From Symbiodinium natans (taxonomy: Eukaryota; Sar; Dinophyceae; Suessiales; Symbiodiniaceae), in assembly GCA_905221605.1 (NCBI GenBank), contig CAJNDS010002698.1:142089-206088 (forward strand): a DNA stretch of 64,000 nucleotides, in the 5' to 3' direction. The first letter of the stretch is position 1; the number at the start of each line of letters is the position of its first letter. The notes beneath the pieces are model-generated. The model had not been told where the DNA came from and made no database searches. It saw only the letters and a program-made list of their open reading frames with translations. A program made the translations under genes and the position numbers. This document shows, in pieces, positions 1 through 10,516 of the stretch.

Positions 1-586
1 AGGGTTTAGGGGTTGGGGAGGGTATGGGGTTCAGGGCACTGGTTCAGGGGTTTGCTCCCCCACGCACCCTCCATGACGTAGGCACGCTTTGAGGCATGGG
101 ATTGGGTTCAAGGTGTCGGGTATGGGGGGTTTATGGCAGTTTAGGGTTTTGGGATTAGGGTTTTGGGTTTTAGGGTTTAGGGTTGAGGATTTGGGGTTTG
201 GGGGGTTGATGGCAGTCTAGGGGGTTTTGGGACTTAGGGTTGAAGGTTTGGGGGTCCGTGTAGTTGGCTGTTTCCACAAGGCTTGATGCGCCGGGCTCAG
301 GGGTGATTTTGGAAGGCCTTGTCGCAGCAGTCTTCAAAGCCGTGAACCCCGGAACCTGAAAGCACCAGGAAAGACCTCACGACGACCCTGAGACCAACCC
401 CAACCCCCCCAGCCATTTAATCCCTAAACCCTGAAAGCCCTAATCTCGAAAAGCCTAAACCCTAAAACCTCAAACCTTAAACCTCAAACCCTAAACCCTA
501 AGCCCTAAACCCTAAACTCATTGCCCAGTAAAGCCATGAACCTTTGGCCAGGCACCGCGCCCTAGACCATAGACCCTGGATGCCAG

Positions 587-3500
587 GCGCCGTCCCAGAT
601 CCAGAAGTTCTCCAGCGAATCGCCAAGGGCATCGTGCGGAAGAGGTGCCTTTGGGGTTTAGGCTGAGGGGTATTGGTATTGTTCTAAGTTGTCTTCTTCT
701 TTGAAGGCTTCGCTTTAGGGGGCTTGAAAGGCTACTTCCACTTATCAGTGCTTCTTTTTGAACTTAGGACCCCAAAGCTGTCGGCGAAGGATGCTTACAA
801 GGGGACCGGAGTTGAAAGGTTGGATCTTCAGACTGTGGCTGTCCGCTTGACGGACGCAGACTGTTCGCAGGGAGATGGTAGGGGATGTGTGGGAAGGTTG
901 CATACATCCCCTAAACCCTAAAATCCTAAACCCTCAACCCTAAACCCTAAACCCTAAACCTAAACCCTAAACCCTAAACCCTAAACCCTAAACCATGATA
1001 GGTGCTTCTTCAAGCAAGCGTATTGAGACTTCGCCCCAACAGAGGTGGATCCGGGCAATCCACGCGGTGCAGCTGTGCCTCTACCTGCCGAAGCGCCTTG
1101 CCATGTAAGGAAGCCGGACAGAGGGTTGAGAGCTTAGGGTTTAGGGTTTAGGGGTAGGGTTTAGGGTTTAGGGTTTAGGGTTTAGGGTTTAGGGTTTAGG
1201 GTTTAGGGTTTAGGGTTTAGGGTTTAGGGTTTAGGGTTTAGGGTTTAGGGTTGAGGGTTCAGGGCGTTGAGGGCCAGGCGAAGCACTTCTATTGCAGGCC
1301 TCTCTGGTCCCCTCAACCCTGAACCCTAGAATCCCCTATAATCACCTCCCCTAATATGAACACCCCTTTCCCCTGTTATTGAATACCCCCTATATACTAT
1401 AGTACACCTATAATCGGAGTTTCATGGGGAGGGGGGGGGGTTATTAGGGGGAGGGGATGAAGCAGGCAATAGCTAAAGTTCAGGGTTGCCGATCTCCTGG
1501 GATTTCTTTGGTGAACGACCAGGGTGCGGGTGTTGCAAGAACGGGCGTGCTTCCCTTTTTCTGCTTACAACTGCGGGCACCGCAGGCAATTCTTCCGAAC
1601 AACCCAAATCCCTCAACCACTAAAAGCCCCTAAATCCGGCATAAACCCCTCCACCTCTAGAAACTCCAATCCCAAATAAAACCCTTGAACCCCTAAACGC
1701 CACCTAAATATCGAAAATAGACCCTCAACCCCAGAAGCCCCCCAAATCCCATACCTGAACCCCAACCCTAAACTCTAAACCCTAAACCCTAAACCCTAAA
1801 CCCTAAACCCTGAACCCTAAACCCTAAACCCTAAACCCTCATGATTCCCTCGGAGCCCGGCTCGCAACCGAAGGCTGCTCGAAGAGATCCGCGCTGTTCG
1901 GGCCTCTGCAGCGCCACTGCAGCCGCAGATAGAGCTGTGGGTGGGATGGGGGAGGGGGGCGTTTCCGAAAGCCCTAAACCCTAAACCCTAAACCCTAAAC
2001 CCTAAACCCTAAACTGTAGACCCTAAACTCTACGCCCTAAACCCTAAACTAAACCCGAAACCCTTTTTTTTGAGAGAGCTTAGGACGTAGACGGTATCAG
2101 AAATACCCGGTTTAGGTTAGGGCCTTGAGGCTTTATGTTGTTCTAAGGGTAGTTATATGGGTTTAGGGTACAGGGTTTTCGGTTTAGGGTTGCCAAGCAT
2201 TTAGGATAGGATTTCGGATGTAGGGCTCTTGTTAGGTGGCTTAGCCTACCAAGAATGAAGAGATCATGCAAATTCGAAACTCAAGTAAGATCAACCTTCA
2301 TGCAGAAATCAGCGGCCAACCATATTTCAACAGATCGGTTTAGGATTTGAGGGTTGAGGGTATGCTGAAATCCTTGCCAAAACAACCCCAAACGTGAAAA
2401 CATCCAAAAACTGCCCCCCAAACAACCTTATAACCCTAAGCCCCAAAGCTCTAAACATCCCAAACCCTAAACCAAACCACTCAAAAAGAAAAGCAAGACA
2501 AAATAGACAATCTCAAACCCCAATGTTTGGACAGACCCCATATCAGTTAAGTATTTAAAACAAAACTTGGGATATAAATTTCATAATTCAAAACAAGTAA
2601 AAATCGCCAGCGCCTGGAGAAGTCGAGGCTCGCCACCTCCGCACTGCTCATCGGCCGGCTGCAGCCGCTGCTCACAACGGCCAGGCGGGGAGGAAACCCT
2701 AAACCCTAAACCCTAAACCCTAAACCCTCAACCCTAAACCCCAAACCCCAAACCCTAACAAACCCTAACACCCCCAAACCCTAAACCCTATTGAATCAAA
2801 TCACTTCGAAGCGCCCTAAACCCTAAACCCCTAATCCGCAAACCCCTAAACCCCTAAATCCCTAAAACCCTAAACCCTATACACCCTAATGCAATATTCG
2901 ATCTCAGGGAGCGCCTCGTCCAGCGCCGGCTCCGCGCGCGGAGGCGGCTGCGGGCAGCGGCCTGCGCCGTGCGCCTGGCGATGCGGATCATGGCCGAGGC
3001 CGGTTTAAGGTCTATAGGGTTGAGGGTTTATAGGGTTTATAGGGTTTATAGGGTTTATAGGGTTTATAGGGTTTATAGGGTTTATAGGGTTTAATAGGAT
3101 TTGTAGGGTTTATAGGGTTTATAGGGTTTATAGGGTTTATAGGGTTTATAGGGTTTATAGGGTTTATAGGGTTTATAGGGTTTATAGGGTTTATAGGGTT
3201 AATAGGGTTAATAGGGTTAATAGGGTTTATAGGGTTTTATAGGGTTTATAGGGTTTAGGGTTTAGGTTTGGGGTTTATGGGGGGTTTGGGGCAGGGGGGG
3301 GGGGGGGCGAGACAGGGGGGACCTGTACGTGCTATGCGGTTCCGGTTCCGCTCCGAGAGCTCGAGCTTGTCTAGCCTTTCAGCCTTTCTAGCAGAGCTCT
3401 AGCCTTTCTAGCATTGCCAGAAAAGCGCGACAAGCTTTTCTAGTCTTTCTAGCAATGCTAGAACTGCTGGAAAAGCTAGGAATCCTAGAGTTCTAGCTTT

Positions 3501-6500
3501 TCTAGCTTTGCAAGCATTTCTTCATGTCGATCAAAGAGGCTTATGCTTCCAGTTTGGGCCATATAATCAAGCCGGCGGTGCATTTTTCCAGCTGTCCTTT
3601 CAGAAGACGTTCTGTTTCATGGCCGTGATTCCTCTATACTACATCCAGTCGCCAGCTTCCACAAGGGCAAACGACCCCGAAGGAGCCTAGCAGTTATCGC
3701 AGTAGAATTTGTGCTGTGATATGAGACAGCGGCGGCTAGCAATAGTAGTGGAAGGAGCACCAGTAGTTCTCGTCGAATTAGCACTATTAGAACTAGGTGG
3801 TGTGAGTGGTGTTAGTGGTTCGGAGTGGTATTTGTAATTGGTAAAGGTGGTGATGGTGATGCACAGAAAAAACCGCATAATGCTAAAAGGTCTCCGCCTC
3901 CGCCGCCGGGGGCGGGGGGGGGGGGGAATTTAGAGACTTCTTTTGGTTGGGGGTGATGGGGATGGGGGTGCGGGAGTGTAGGGTTCTGAGGGGTATAGAG
4001 TATAGAGGGTTTAGGAAGGGTTTAGGGCATACAGGGGTTGAAGGGCTAAAGCGATGTTGTGGGGTGGAGGGTGTCAGGGTTTACAGTAGGCGTCGCTTCT
4101 TTAAACCCTAAACCCCAAAGCCGGACTCTATTCTTCGGGTTCCCATCCTGGGCTTCTCAGATTCCCAGGTGCGCCTGCAGCGCATGCAGAAAGCCATGCG
4201 GAAATGGTGGCTACTGCGCTCAAGGCCGTGCCGTTTAGGGTTTAGTCCTCGGACCCCTTGACAACCAAGAAGTCCTTTCTCTCCGTAATCTACCCTCCCA
4301 GAACGGCCTTTAATTTTGGAACAACCCCAGCTGGCCTATGCTGCTAGAAGTTTCTGTCGGAGCATGTGGGGCCAAGTGCTTCACCGGGCGGCGCAGAAGC
4401 AGCGCAGGGTGTCTCCCGGCTTTCCACCCGTCGTCGGCACGCGCCACTGCGAGGTCAATCTCTGGCAGCCAGCCCTCACTCTCATGAATCTGGTTGCGCG
4501 AAGCGGGGTTTAGGGTTTAGGCCTTAGGCTTGAGGCAACTCATGGGCCTTATGTTTTGGTTTTCCATGAAGGTATTTCGTCACAAACGTCTGTCGAAGTC
4601 CGGCTGCCTCGTTGTTCAAGGGCCCAGCGTTTGGAGTCGAGCTCCTGCAGACCTTGTCTCATGCAGTCGGATTTTTTGGGGCTAAAAGGGCAAGTTTGGG
4701 GGAGGCCGAATTCTTGCCCGGATCTTCAGCCTCAAGTTACGTAAAGCGACACGACACGTAAACCACCAATTCCTGCATCAGCGACAGGTTGGAGACGTGG
4801 CTGACAGACAGGGCCGAGGTGCTTTCGGGACTTGGGGGGTCGATGGGGTTCGATTTTTTGGGGCGAGGGGGTTTTCGAGTTTGAGGGTTGCCAGCTCGGG
4901 TTTGTAACGTATGGGATGTGCAGACTTTGAATTTGAACAGGCCACATTCACCTGCCTTTGTCCCGTCAAGGCTCTCCTGGAGGAGGAGGAGCGTCGCAGG
5001 GAGGAGGAGCAGCAAAGGGCAGAGGAGGAAGAGCGCCAGCGAGTTGAAGAGGAGCTGCGCAGAGCAGAGGAAGAAGAGCTCCGCCGGGCGCAGGAAGAGG
5101 CGCAGCGCCAGGCAGAGGAGGAAGAGCTTCGCAGGGCTCAGGAAGAGCAGCTTCGGAGAGCAGAGGAGGAGAGGCTCCGCAGGTTGCAGGAAGAGCTGCT
5201 TCGCCAGGCAGAGGAGGAGGAGCTTCGCAGGGTGGAGGAAGAGCTTCGCATGGCGGAGGACCAGGAGCGCTGCACAACGTAAACGGCATGAGGTGTAAGT
5301 AGAGTCCGGGTCGTGCCAGAAGTACTTTGCCCCCCCCCCCCCCCACAAGTCCGCTGCCTATGATGCTGCCGCATTCGAGGAATGCTCGTTTGATGTTGTC
5401 GCCAGCAATGTGAAAGCCAAGCAAAACGACAGTGCAATGATGTACTGGTAGGCGCAAGTTAGACCAAAAGCAATGCTTGTACGGCTGTGGCTGTGTCTGG
5501 GTGGTGTGAGCTGACTCCATTCTTCTCAACTCTATATAAGACCTCTCCATGTGCACATTGCTTGAGCCATAAGTCAATAAGACACCGCGAAATTGAAACC
5601 TGACAGGAGCGGGAGCGAGAAAGAGAATTGGAGCGCCAGAGACACGCAGCAGAGCTCCAGCACCAGCAGGAGCGTGCGCGAGCGCGCATGGAAGCGGCAA
5701 CTCGGACGACGTTGAGAGTAGCTGAACTGTGAGATATCACTAGACAGCATTGTTTATCTCTAGAATCACCCAACATTCTTCATTGTGCGAGAACAAAGCC
5801 GAGGAAGAAGCGCTCCGTCTTCGAGAGGAGCAGTTGCCGGGCTTGGTTTGGATGAGCGTGCGTTTCGGGTAGATTCGGGTAGACCTCCCTGAATGTCTTG
5901 AGCCCGAAATCGTTTCACTTACTTGCGCAGGTTTGCCTTTCCTTTCGAACCGCAGAGCAGCTGAGGTTGCTTCAAGCGCGCGAGGAACCCGGAGACCGGT
6001 CCTCTTCAGAGCCCCTGGAGTCGGAGCCGGAGACGCCCCGGGAAGGGGATGCCGGCCTCGATCATGAGAACGAGGCATCCGAGGAGCCAGAGGAGGAGCA
6101 CCAGGAAGACGAGGAAGAGGAGGAGGAGGAGGAGGAAGAAGAGGAGGAGGAAGTGGAGGAAGAGACAGAGGAGGAGCAAGGAGACAGGAGTGAAGCTCGC
6201 GAGGCTCTGGCAGTAGTAAGACGGGCCTGTCGTGCAACTGTAGCCTTAAATCCCAGTGCTCCCTCTAAAACCCGGTGAGTCCAACCTGAAGCACAAAGAT
6301 CTCCAAACATTGAGTTCCTACGCAGGCGCGGACGAGGGAAGAGCGCCAGACGTTTCCGGATGCAAAGCACGCTGGGGAGGAGAGGGAATGAGCTTTATGC
6401 CCGTAGAAAACTCTTGTTTAGGTTTTGCTGAGAGAGGTTTCGTTAAAGGGCCTGTAGGCCTTTCCAGGTTTTGAAGAGGTATGGCCTTGGACTATCAGTA

Positions 6501-6979
6501 TTCAGTATTCACCCCTTCGTAAGAGGCTTTTTTAAGGTACTGGAGGAAGAAAGCATATCTGGCTGGGGTTGAGGGTTGGGTTGCTTGTGGGCTGTTGAAC
6601 GTACAGAAGTTAGTTTGAAGTTTGGGAGACAAGCTTGAGACAATGCATTTTTTTCGGTTTTTGTTTCAGTTCATGGAATTGATGGATGGGGTCTGGTTTG
6701 CGGCTGAAGGGCTCTGGAGTGTTAGGGTTGGGTGCTAGACGGTTTTTCAGGTCTTCAGGCGTTAGGGTCTAAATCAGTTTCACGTGTGCCCTTCACTTTT
6801 GCTTGAAGGGCCTATTCTAGAGCATTCCTGCAGGCACTACAAGCCGAAACCAGACCTCACAAACCCTAATTAAACTCTAAACCAGCCAGGAGCAACGCAA
6901 CTCGATCATGGAGGTGGCTTCACCCTGTCGGAGTTCAAGCAGCAGGCTCGCAGCCTTGCGAGGATCTTGCGGGAAGCAG
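587..6979 (+). CDS. Multi-exon basic helical then coiled-coil protein, 5' end outside or unseen
   Basis: I read a chain of + strand exons separated by telomere-repeat introns: about 587-644, 1043-1104, 1856-1939, 2611-2691, 2908-3001, 4169-4234, 4971-5278, 5607-5728, 5799-5840, 5956-6274, 6326-6400 and 6890-6979. The early exons are Arg/Leu-rich helices (for example RWIRAIHAVQLCLYL, RRLLEEIRAVRASA, ERLVQRRLRARRRLR, VRLQRMQKAMRKWW) and could be IQ-like light-chain-binding or basic helical segments. They lead into a long charged coiled coil, an acidic run, and a final exon reading FTLSEFKQQARSLARIL. Several junctions are in phase, for example 6274|GTGAGT to AG|G at 6326. A neck-plus-tail of a second myosin lying upstream is one possible reading, but no motor exon is in the window to prove it. 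No start or stop codon is assigned. Function unknown. Confidence 0.6.
1134..1252 (+). repeat. Telomere-type (TTTAGGG)n array in an intron
   Basis: About 17 near-perfect TTTAGGG units start roughly 30 bases after the exon at 1043-1104. The preceding intron ends with the opposite orientation, (CCCTAAA)n at 908-994. Further CCCTAAA tracts lie at 1763-1839, 1972-2066 and 2695-2790 between the next exons. Confidence 0.95.
3008..3262 (+). repeat. Variant 9-mer array (GGGTTTATA)n
   Basis: About 26 tandem copies of a nonamer that reads as a telomere heptamer with two extra bases (GGGTTTATA instead of GGGTTTA). A few units read GGGTTAATA. It grades into ordinary TTTAGGG at its end, followed by a G run near 3290-3307. 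It lies between the exons ending at 3001 and starting at 4169. Confidence 0.95.
3263..4168. other. Intron remainder with TCTAGC-rich stretch
   Basis: Apart from short telomere-like traces, this stretch holds a 3360-3520 segment in which CTAGC and TTTCTAGC motifs recur many times (imperfect inverted and direct copies), and a G run at 3907-3927. I see no convincing exon. The small open frames here have no coding character. Confidence 0.5.
4971..5278 (+). CDS. Coiled-coil exon (Glu/Arg-rich repeats)
   Basis: This 308-nt exon follows TCAAG and ends before GTAAAC. It encodes about 100 residues with almost no breaks, built on an imperfect repeat of the type EEELRRAQEE and EEEERLRRLQEE. Leu/Ala spacing fits a long alpha helix or coiled coil, with charge patterning like the tails of myosins, trichohyalin or kinesin-like proteins. 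The opposite-strand open frames here (rich in Leu, Pro and Cys) are mirror images of this repeat. The exon belongs to the chain running from 587 to 6979. Confidence 0.75.
5956..6274 (+). CDS. Acidic exon with a poly-Glu run
   Basis: The exon begins after CGCAG as EQLRLLQAREEPGDRSS and moves into a run of about 14 consecutive Glu (about 6112-6155), then EEETEEEQGDRSEAREAL and a basic end. It closes at CCCG|GTGAGT. The next exon starts at 6326 after CGCAG; joining them in phase gives RRGRGKSARRFRMQS, so acidic and basic blocks sit side by side. The GAG/GAA tract is prone to slippage, so its length should be checked in reads. Confidence 0.65.
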
Positions 6980-7927
6980 GTTCCAGAGGCTTGAGGGCGG
7001 GTAGGGATCATGAGAAGTTAAGTCTTGGATTTAGGGTTTAGGCGTTTAGGGTTGCTGGGTCAGGTCAAAATCATGGGCGCTTTCTTGTTATCGCATGTTC
7101 CTGTGGTTTGGGCGCCGGAGGGCCCAAGAATTTAGACCGTGACTCGACTCCAAATCGAGGACACTGCCCCTCAAATCGACAGGAGCCTCCTCGAAACCCT
7201 AAACGCCACGTCAAGAACCTGAGCCCCAAACCCTATATCAAGCCCTCAGCCCTAGACCCTGCTTTCCACGTGCCTGTCGCCAGCTTCCTGCATTTCACAG
7301 GGCCGCGAGCTTCGCTTCCTGCATCCCCTAAACGCAACAGTAAACCGCCAAACCCTGAACCCGAATACCGCAGACTACGCACTCAGAATCACCGTATAAG
7401 CAAGTTCTAGACTCTAGACTACCCAAAATACCCCTTGAGACTACACCCTAACAGCTAAAACCGAAACCTCTGTGGCTATATCCAAACCTCCAAACCTCAG
7501 ACTCCCACCCACCTCCAGGATCCTGAGCATGCCTTCTGACTACACAAGTCTATCTTGCGGTATCTGAACTTCTTATAAGCCTAAGCCGATTAAACCCTAG
7601 ATGGTGGTAGGGTGTAGGATTTAGGTTTGAGGGGTTCGGGTCCCTAATCCCTATACCCTAAACCCTCTGATGGTCACCCATGCGGCTCCGAACATGGGGC
7701 GTGGCAGCACTGCTGCTTGGCTGGGCGCTCTCTCTTTGGAGGACTGCAGTGCTTCTCCTCTGGCTGTAGAAGGGTTTAGGGTCTAGGGTCTAGGATCTAG
7801 GGTCTAGGATCGAGGGTCGAGGGTTTAGGGGTTAGGGTTTAGGGTTTGGGGTTTAGGGTTTGGGGTTTGGGGTTTAGGGGTTAGGGTTTAGGGTTTGGGG
7901 TTTGGGGTTTGGGGTTTGGATTAGGGA

Positions 7928-9698
7928 GCCGAAGCCTCCATCGTCATGGGAGCCCATTGCAGTGTTCGTGCGGCCAAGCCGGGGAAAGGTATCGATAGTG
8001 TTCTGGCCAGGACAGCCCTAAACCCTATAAACCCTGAACTAATGAGACCACACGAATCACATCTTAAACCAAAACGTGCAGCGGCTTTATTTTGTTGTAA
8101 CTTAGGAGGTTAAAGCCTTACTTGGTGTGCCTAGTCAATGATACCACGGCTGGATCCTCGATCAGAGGTTCCGGAAGGTTGCCAGCACAAAGCAGACTGG
8201 CCCTCAAATTGCACTGTGCCGCTCTCCCCAGCAGAAGCTGGTGACAGTGCTCTCGGTGCAGACCGAGAAGCACCCTGAACCAACCCTAGACCCTAACTGC
8301 ACGAAGGCCGCGGTGTTTGATCCCCCGCCTCCGCTGTGGCACCGCCGCGGCGCTTGCGGCGCGGCCGCTGGCGCCCATCACAGTGAATATGCGCCGCGCG
8401 TGGCGCGGCTCAAGTGTGGGGTCAAGTTTGCTCGGTAGGTTTGGATGTTTTGTATTTTTCCGTACTCGGTTTAAGACGATTTTTTGGGGGTTCCGAAAAT
8501 TGGGGGTGCCCTTTTTGGGGCTCTTTTGAAAGGTTCCGAGTATTTTGGGGAAAATTTTGGAGTACCCCTATTTTCGGAACAACCTAGTTTAGGGTTGATC
8601 GATGGTTTACAGCATGGTCTCGTTTCTGAGCTGCCCTGCTGACAGCCAGGGTCCAACAGCACAGACAGCAGCGAAGCCCTAAACCCTTTAAGGCAAAAGC
8701 CCTTAAAGCCTCAAAGTCTTCCCTTGTTTCTTGAGACCCTGAACAATAGTTCAGATACTAGGAGCCTTGCCCTGCCCCACTGGAGATCATCAGAGTCGTC
8801 CCTCACAGACCAGCGATGCTCCTGCTTCGTCCCCAAGACCTAGCCCTGAACCTCATATGAACCTCTATGAACCTCTATGGACCTCTATGAAACCCCAAAC
8901 CCTGACCCAAAACCCGAAACCCCTCACTCAACCCTAAATCCGGTGAAGCCCTCCGAAGCCCGTGGCCGACTGCAGGATCGCCTCCCTGAAGGACGTGGGC
9001 GCGTCCCGTGATGTGTACTATGAGACTCCGCCTGGCGATTCATTGCTCACAGGGTTTAGGGTTTAGGTTCTGGGGTTTAGGGCTTTGGGTTTAGGGTTTA
9101 GGTTTCGGGTTTAGGGCTTTGGGTTAGGGTTTAGGGTGTAGGATTTCATGGGTGGTAATTTGATATGATGGGGCCGTAATCATACGTTGGAGCCCAAACA
9201 GGGGCGAGTCTCCATGGTCTCGCAACTCAGTTCTTCATGTCGTTTGGGTCAGGAACGTGTTTACGGGGTCGCCAGCTTATCCATGGTGAACTCTACATCC
9301 CTAAACCCTAAACCCTAAACCCTAAACCCTAAACCCTAAACCCTAAATCCTGAACCCTAAACCCTAAACCCTAAACCCAGGATGTCGTGGACCCGGAGCT
9401 ATCGAGTCGAGAAGAGCAGGCATGGCGTAAACCTCGAATTTAGGGTTTAGGGTTGAGGGTTTAGGGTTTAGGGTTTGGGGTTCAGGGTTTAGGGTTCAGG
9501 AGGGCTCAGGCCCTGGATCCTCAACCTCCAAACCTGCTCACCCCCAGACCCTAAGGCTTAAACCCTGAAAGAGGCCCCCTTACACCCCCAAATCATGAGC
9601 CCCTAAAACCCCAAACCCGAAACTGCCCAAGGTCGGGTACTTCAATGCCGTTGGGGCGAACAACAACGGTTGGCAGCTTGAGCCGCCAGGCCAGACTG
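7928..9698 (+). CDS. Unassigned exon run (possible WW-like segment)
   Basis: Several AG-preceded open segments look like exons. 7928-7990 is open in two frames (EASIVMGAHCSVRAAKPGK or SSWEPIAVFVRPSRGK). 8976-9048 reads IASLKDVGASRDVYYETP. 9381-9426 reads DVVDPELSSREEQAW and ends at GTAAAC. 9632-9698 reads VGYFNAVGANNNGWQLEPPG and ends at GTTTGG. The YFN...W..EPP spacing of the last resembles the C-terminal half of a WW domain, but I cannot show the first Trp in phase. They may belong to the coiled-coil gene before or the methyltransferase after. Confidence 0.4.
8486..8580. mobile_element. Small inverted-repeat element, family F2
   Basis: The ends are GGGGGTTCCGAAAAT and TACCCCTATTTTCGGAAC, which are imperfect inverted complements around a G/T-rich middle. 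Related elements with the same ends are at 48366-48471 and 62033-62233. There is no coding capacity, so this is MITE-like. Confidence 0.55.
9299..9378 (+). repeat. (CCCTAAA)n array directly before an exon
   Basis: About 11 units, a few with one substitution, run to within 3 bases of the exon at 9381, so the last unit plus CAG supplies the splice acceptor region. TTTAGGG-orientation tracts follow after the exon (9437-9500, 9700-9830). Confidence 0.9.
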
Positions 9699-10075
9699 GT
9701 TTGGGGTTTAGAGTGGTTTAGGGTTTAGGGTTAGGATTTATAGGATTGGGGTTTAGGGTGGTTTAGGGTTAGGGTTTAGGGTTTAGGGTTAGGGTTTATA
9801 GGGTCGTGGGTTTAGGGTTTAGGGTTTTGCGCCGAGGTTAGAACCCGCAAGGTTTCAGGGTTTTGCTTTTCTCTTTAGTGTTGAGCATGTATTTAGGGTT
9901 GACAAGGCTTAGGTTGGGGGCTTAGGACTAGAAGGTGGGTAGTTAAAGGGAGGGTTCTGGGTAGGGTGATGTTTTTTCAACGCCGGGAATGCTGAAAGCA
10001 CCTCCCAGAACAGCAACTGTAGTTATCGCCTGAATAGTGCTATATGGCATTGTATATATATATATAAAAGTGTTT

Positions 10076-10172
10076 TTTGAATATATATATATATATATGT
10101 ATGTATATATGTATATATGTATATATGTATATATGTATATATGTATATATGTATATATGTATATATGCATAT
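10076..10172. repeat. (TATATATG)n microsatellite
   Basis: A TA run passes into about nine copies of the octamer TATATATG/GTATATAT. The Tyr/Ile-rich open frames on both strands here come from the repeat and are not genes. Confidence 0.9.
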
Positions 10173-10214
10173 ATAGCGCCCTAAACTCTAAAGCCTTAAA
10201 CCACTTTATGTTCA

Positions 10215-10320
10215 TTTTGCGTTGAAGCCTGAGCCGGAACCACCAATGGCCCCCCTCCCCCGGAGCATCCCCAGGCCCGAAATCGGGGCTCGCCTGCTGT
10301 CCTCGTTGCGCCTGAGTTGC
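10215..10320 (+). CDS. Pro-rich exon candidate
   Basis: The segment reads KPEPEPPMAPLPRSIPRP then EIGARLLSSLRLSC without stops. It lies just upstream of the methyltransferase motif I exon and may be part of that gene's N-terminus. Two long G/T-rich low-complexity runs (10341-10430) follow. Support is composition and position only. Confidence 0.35.
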
Positions 10321-10516
10321 ACGTCCTCTTTTTCTGTTCTTTTTTTTCTTTGGGGGGGGGGGTGGGAAGTGGGGGGTTGCTGTTTTATTTTGTTTTTTTT
10401 GGGGGGCGGGGGGGGAGAGGAAGGGGGATTTCCTTTTCTAGGGAGGGGGTTCTCATCTGAGAGGGGGGACCCCAAGAATGGCTGTGACCGGGAGCGGTTT
10501 CCACCGTGAAGACACC

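Noticed and set aside
1-1000. Chromosome end, because of TTTAGGG repeats at the window start
   Set aside because: The same repeats occur in both orientations at every scale up to the last base, with genes between them.
4737-5348. 203-codon minus-strand open frame rich in Leu, Pro and Cys
   Set aside because: It is the mirror image of the Glu/Arg coiled-coil exon on the + strand.
9943-10225. Open frames over the TATATATG microsatellite
   Set aside because: Periodic YIYI translations of a simple repeat.
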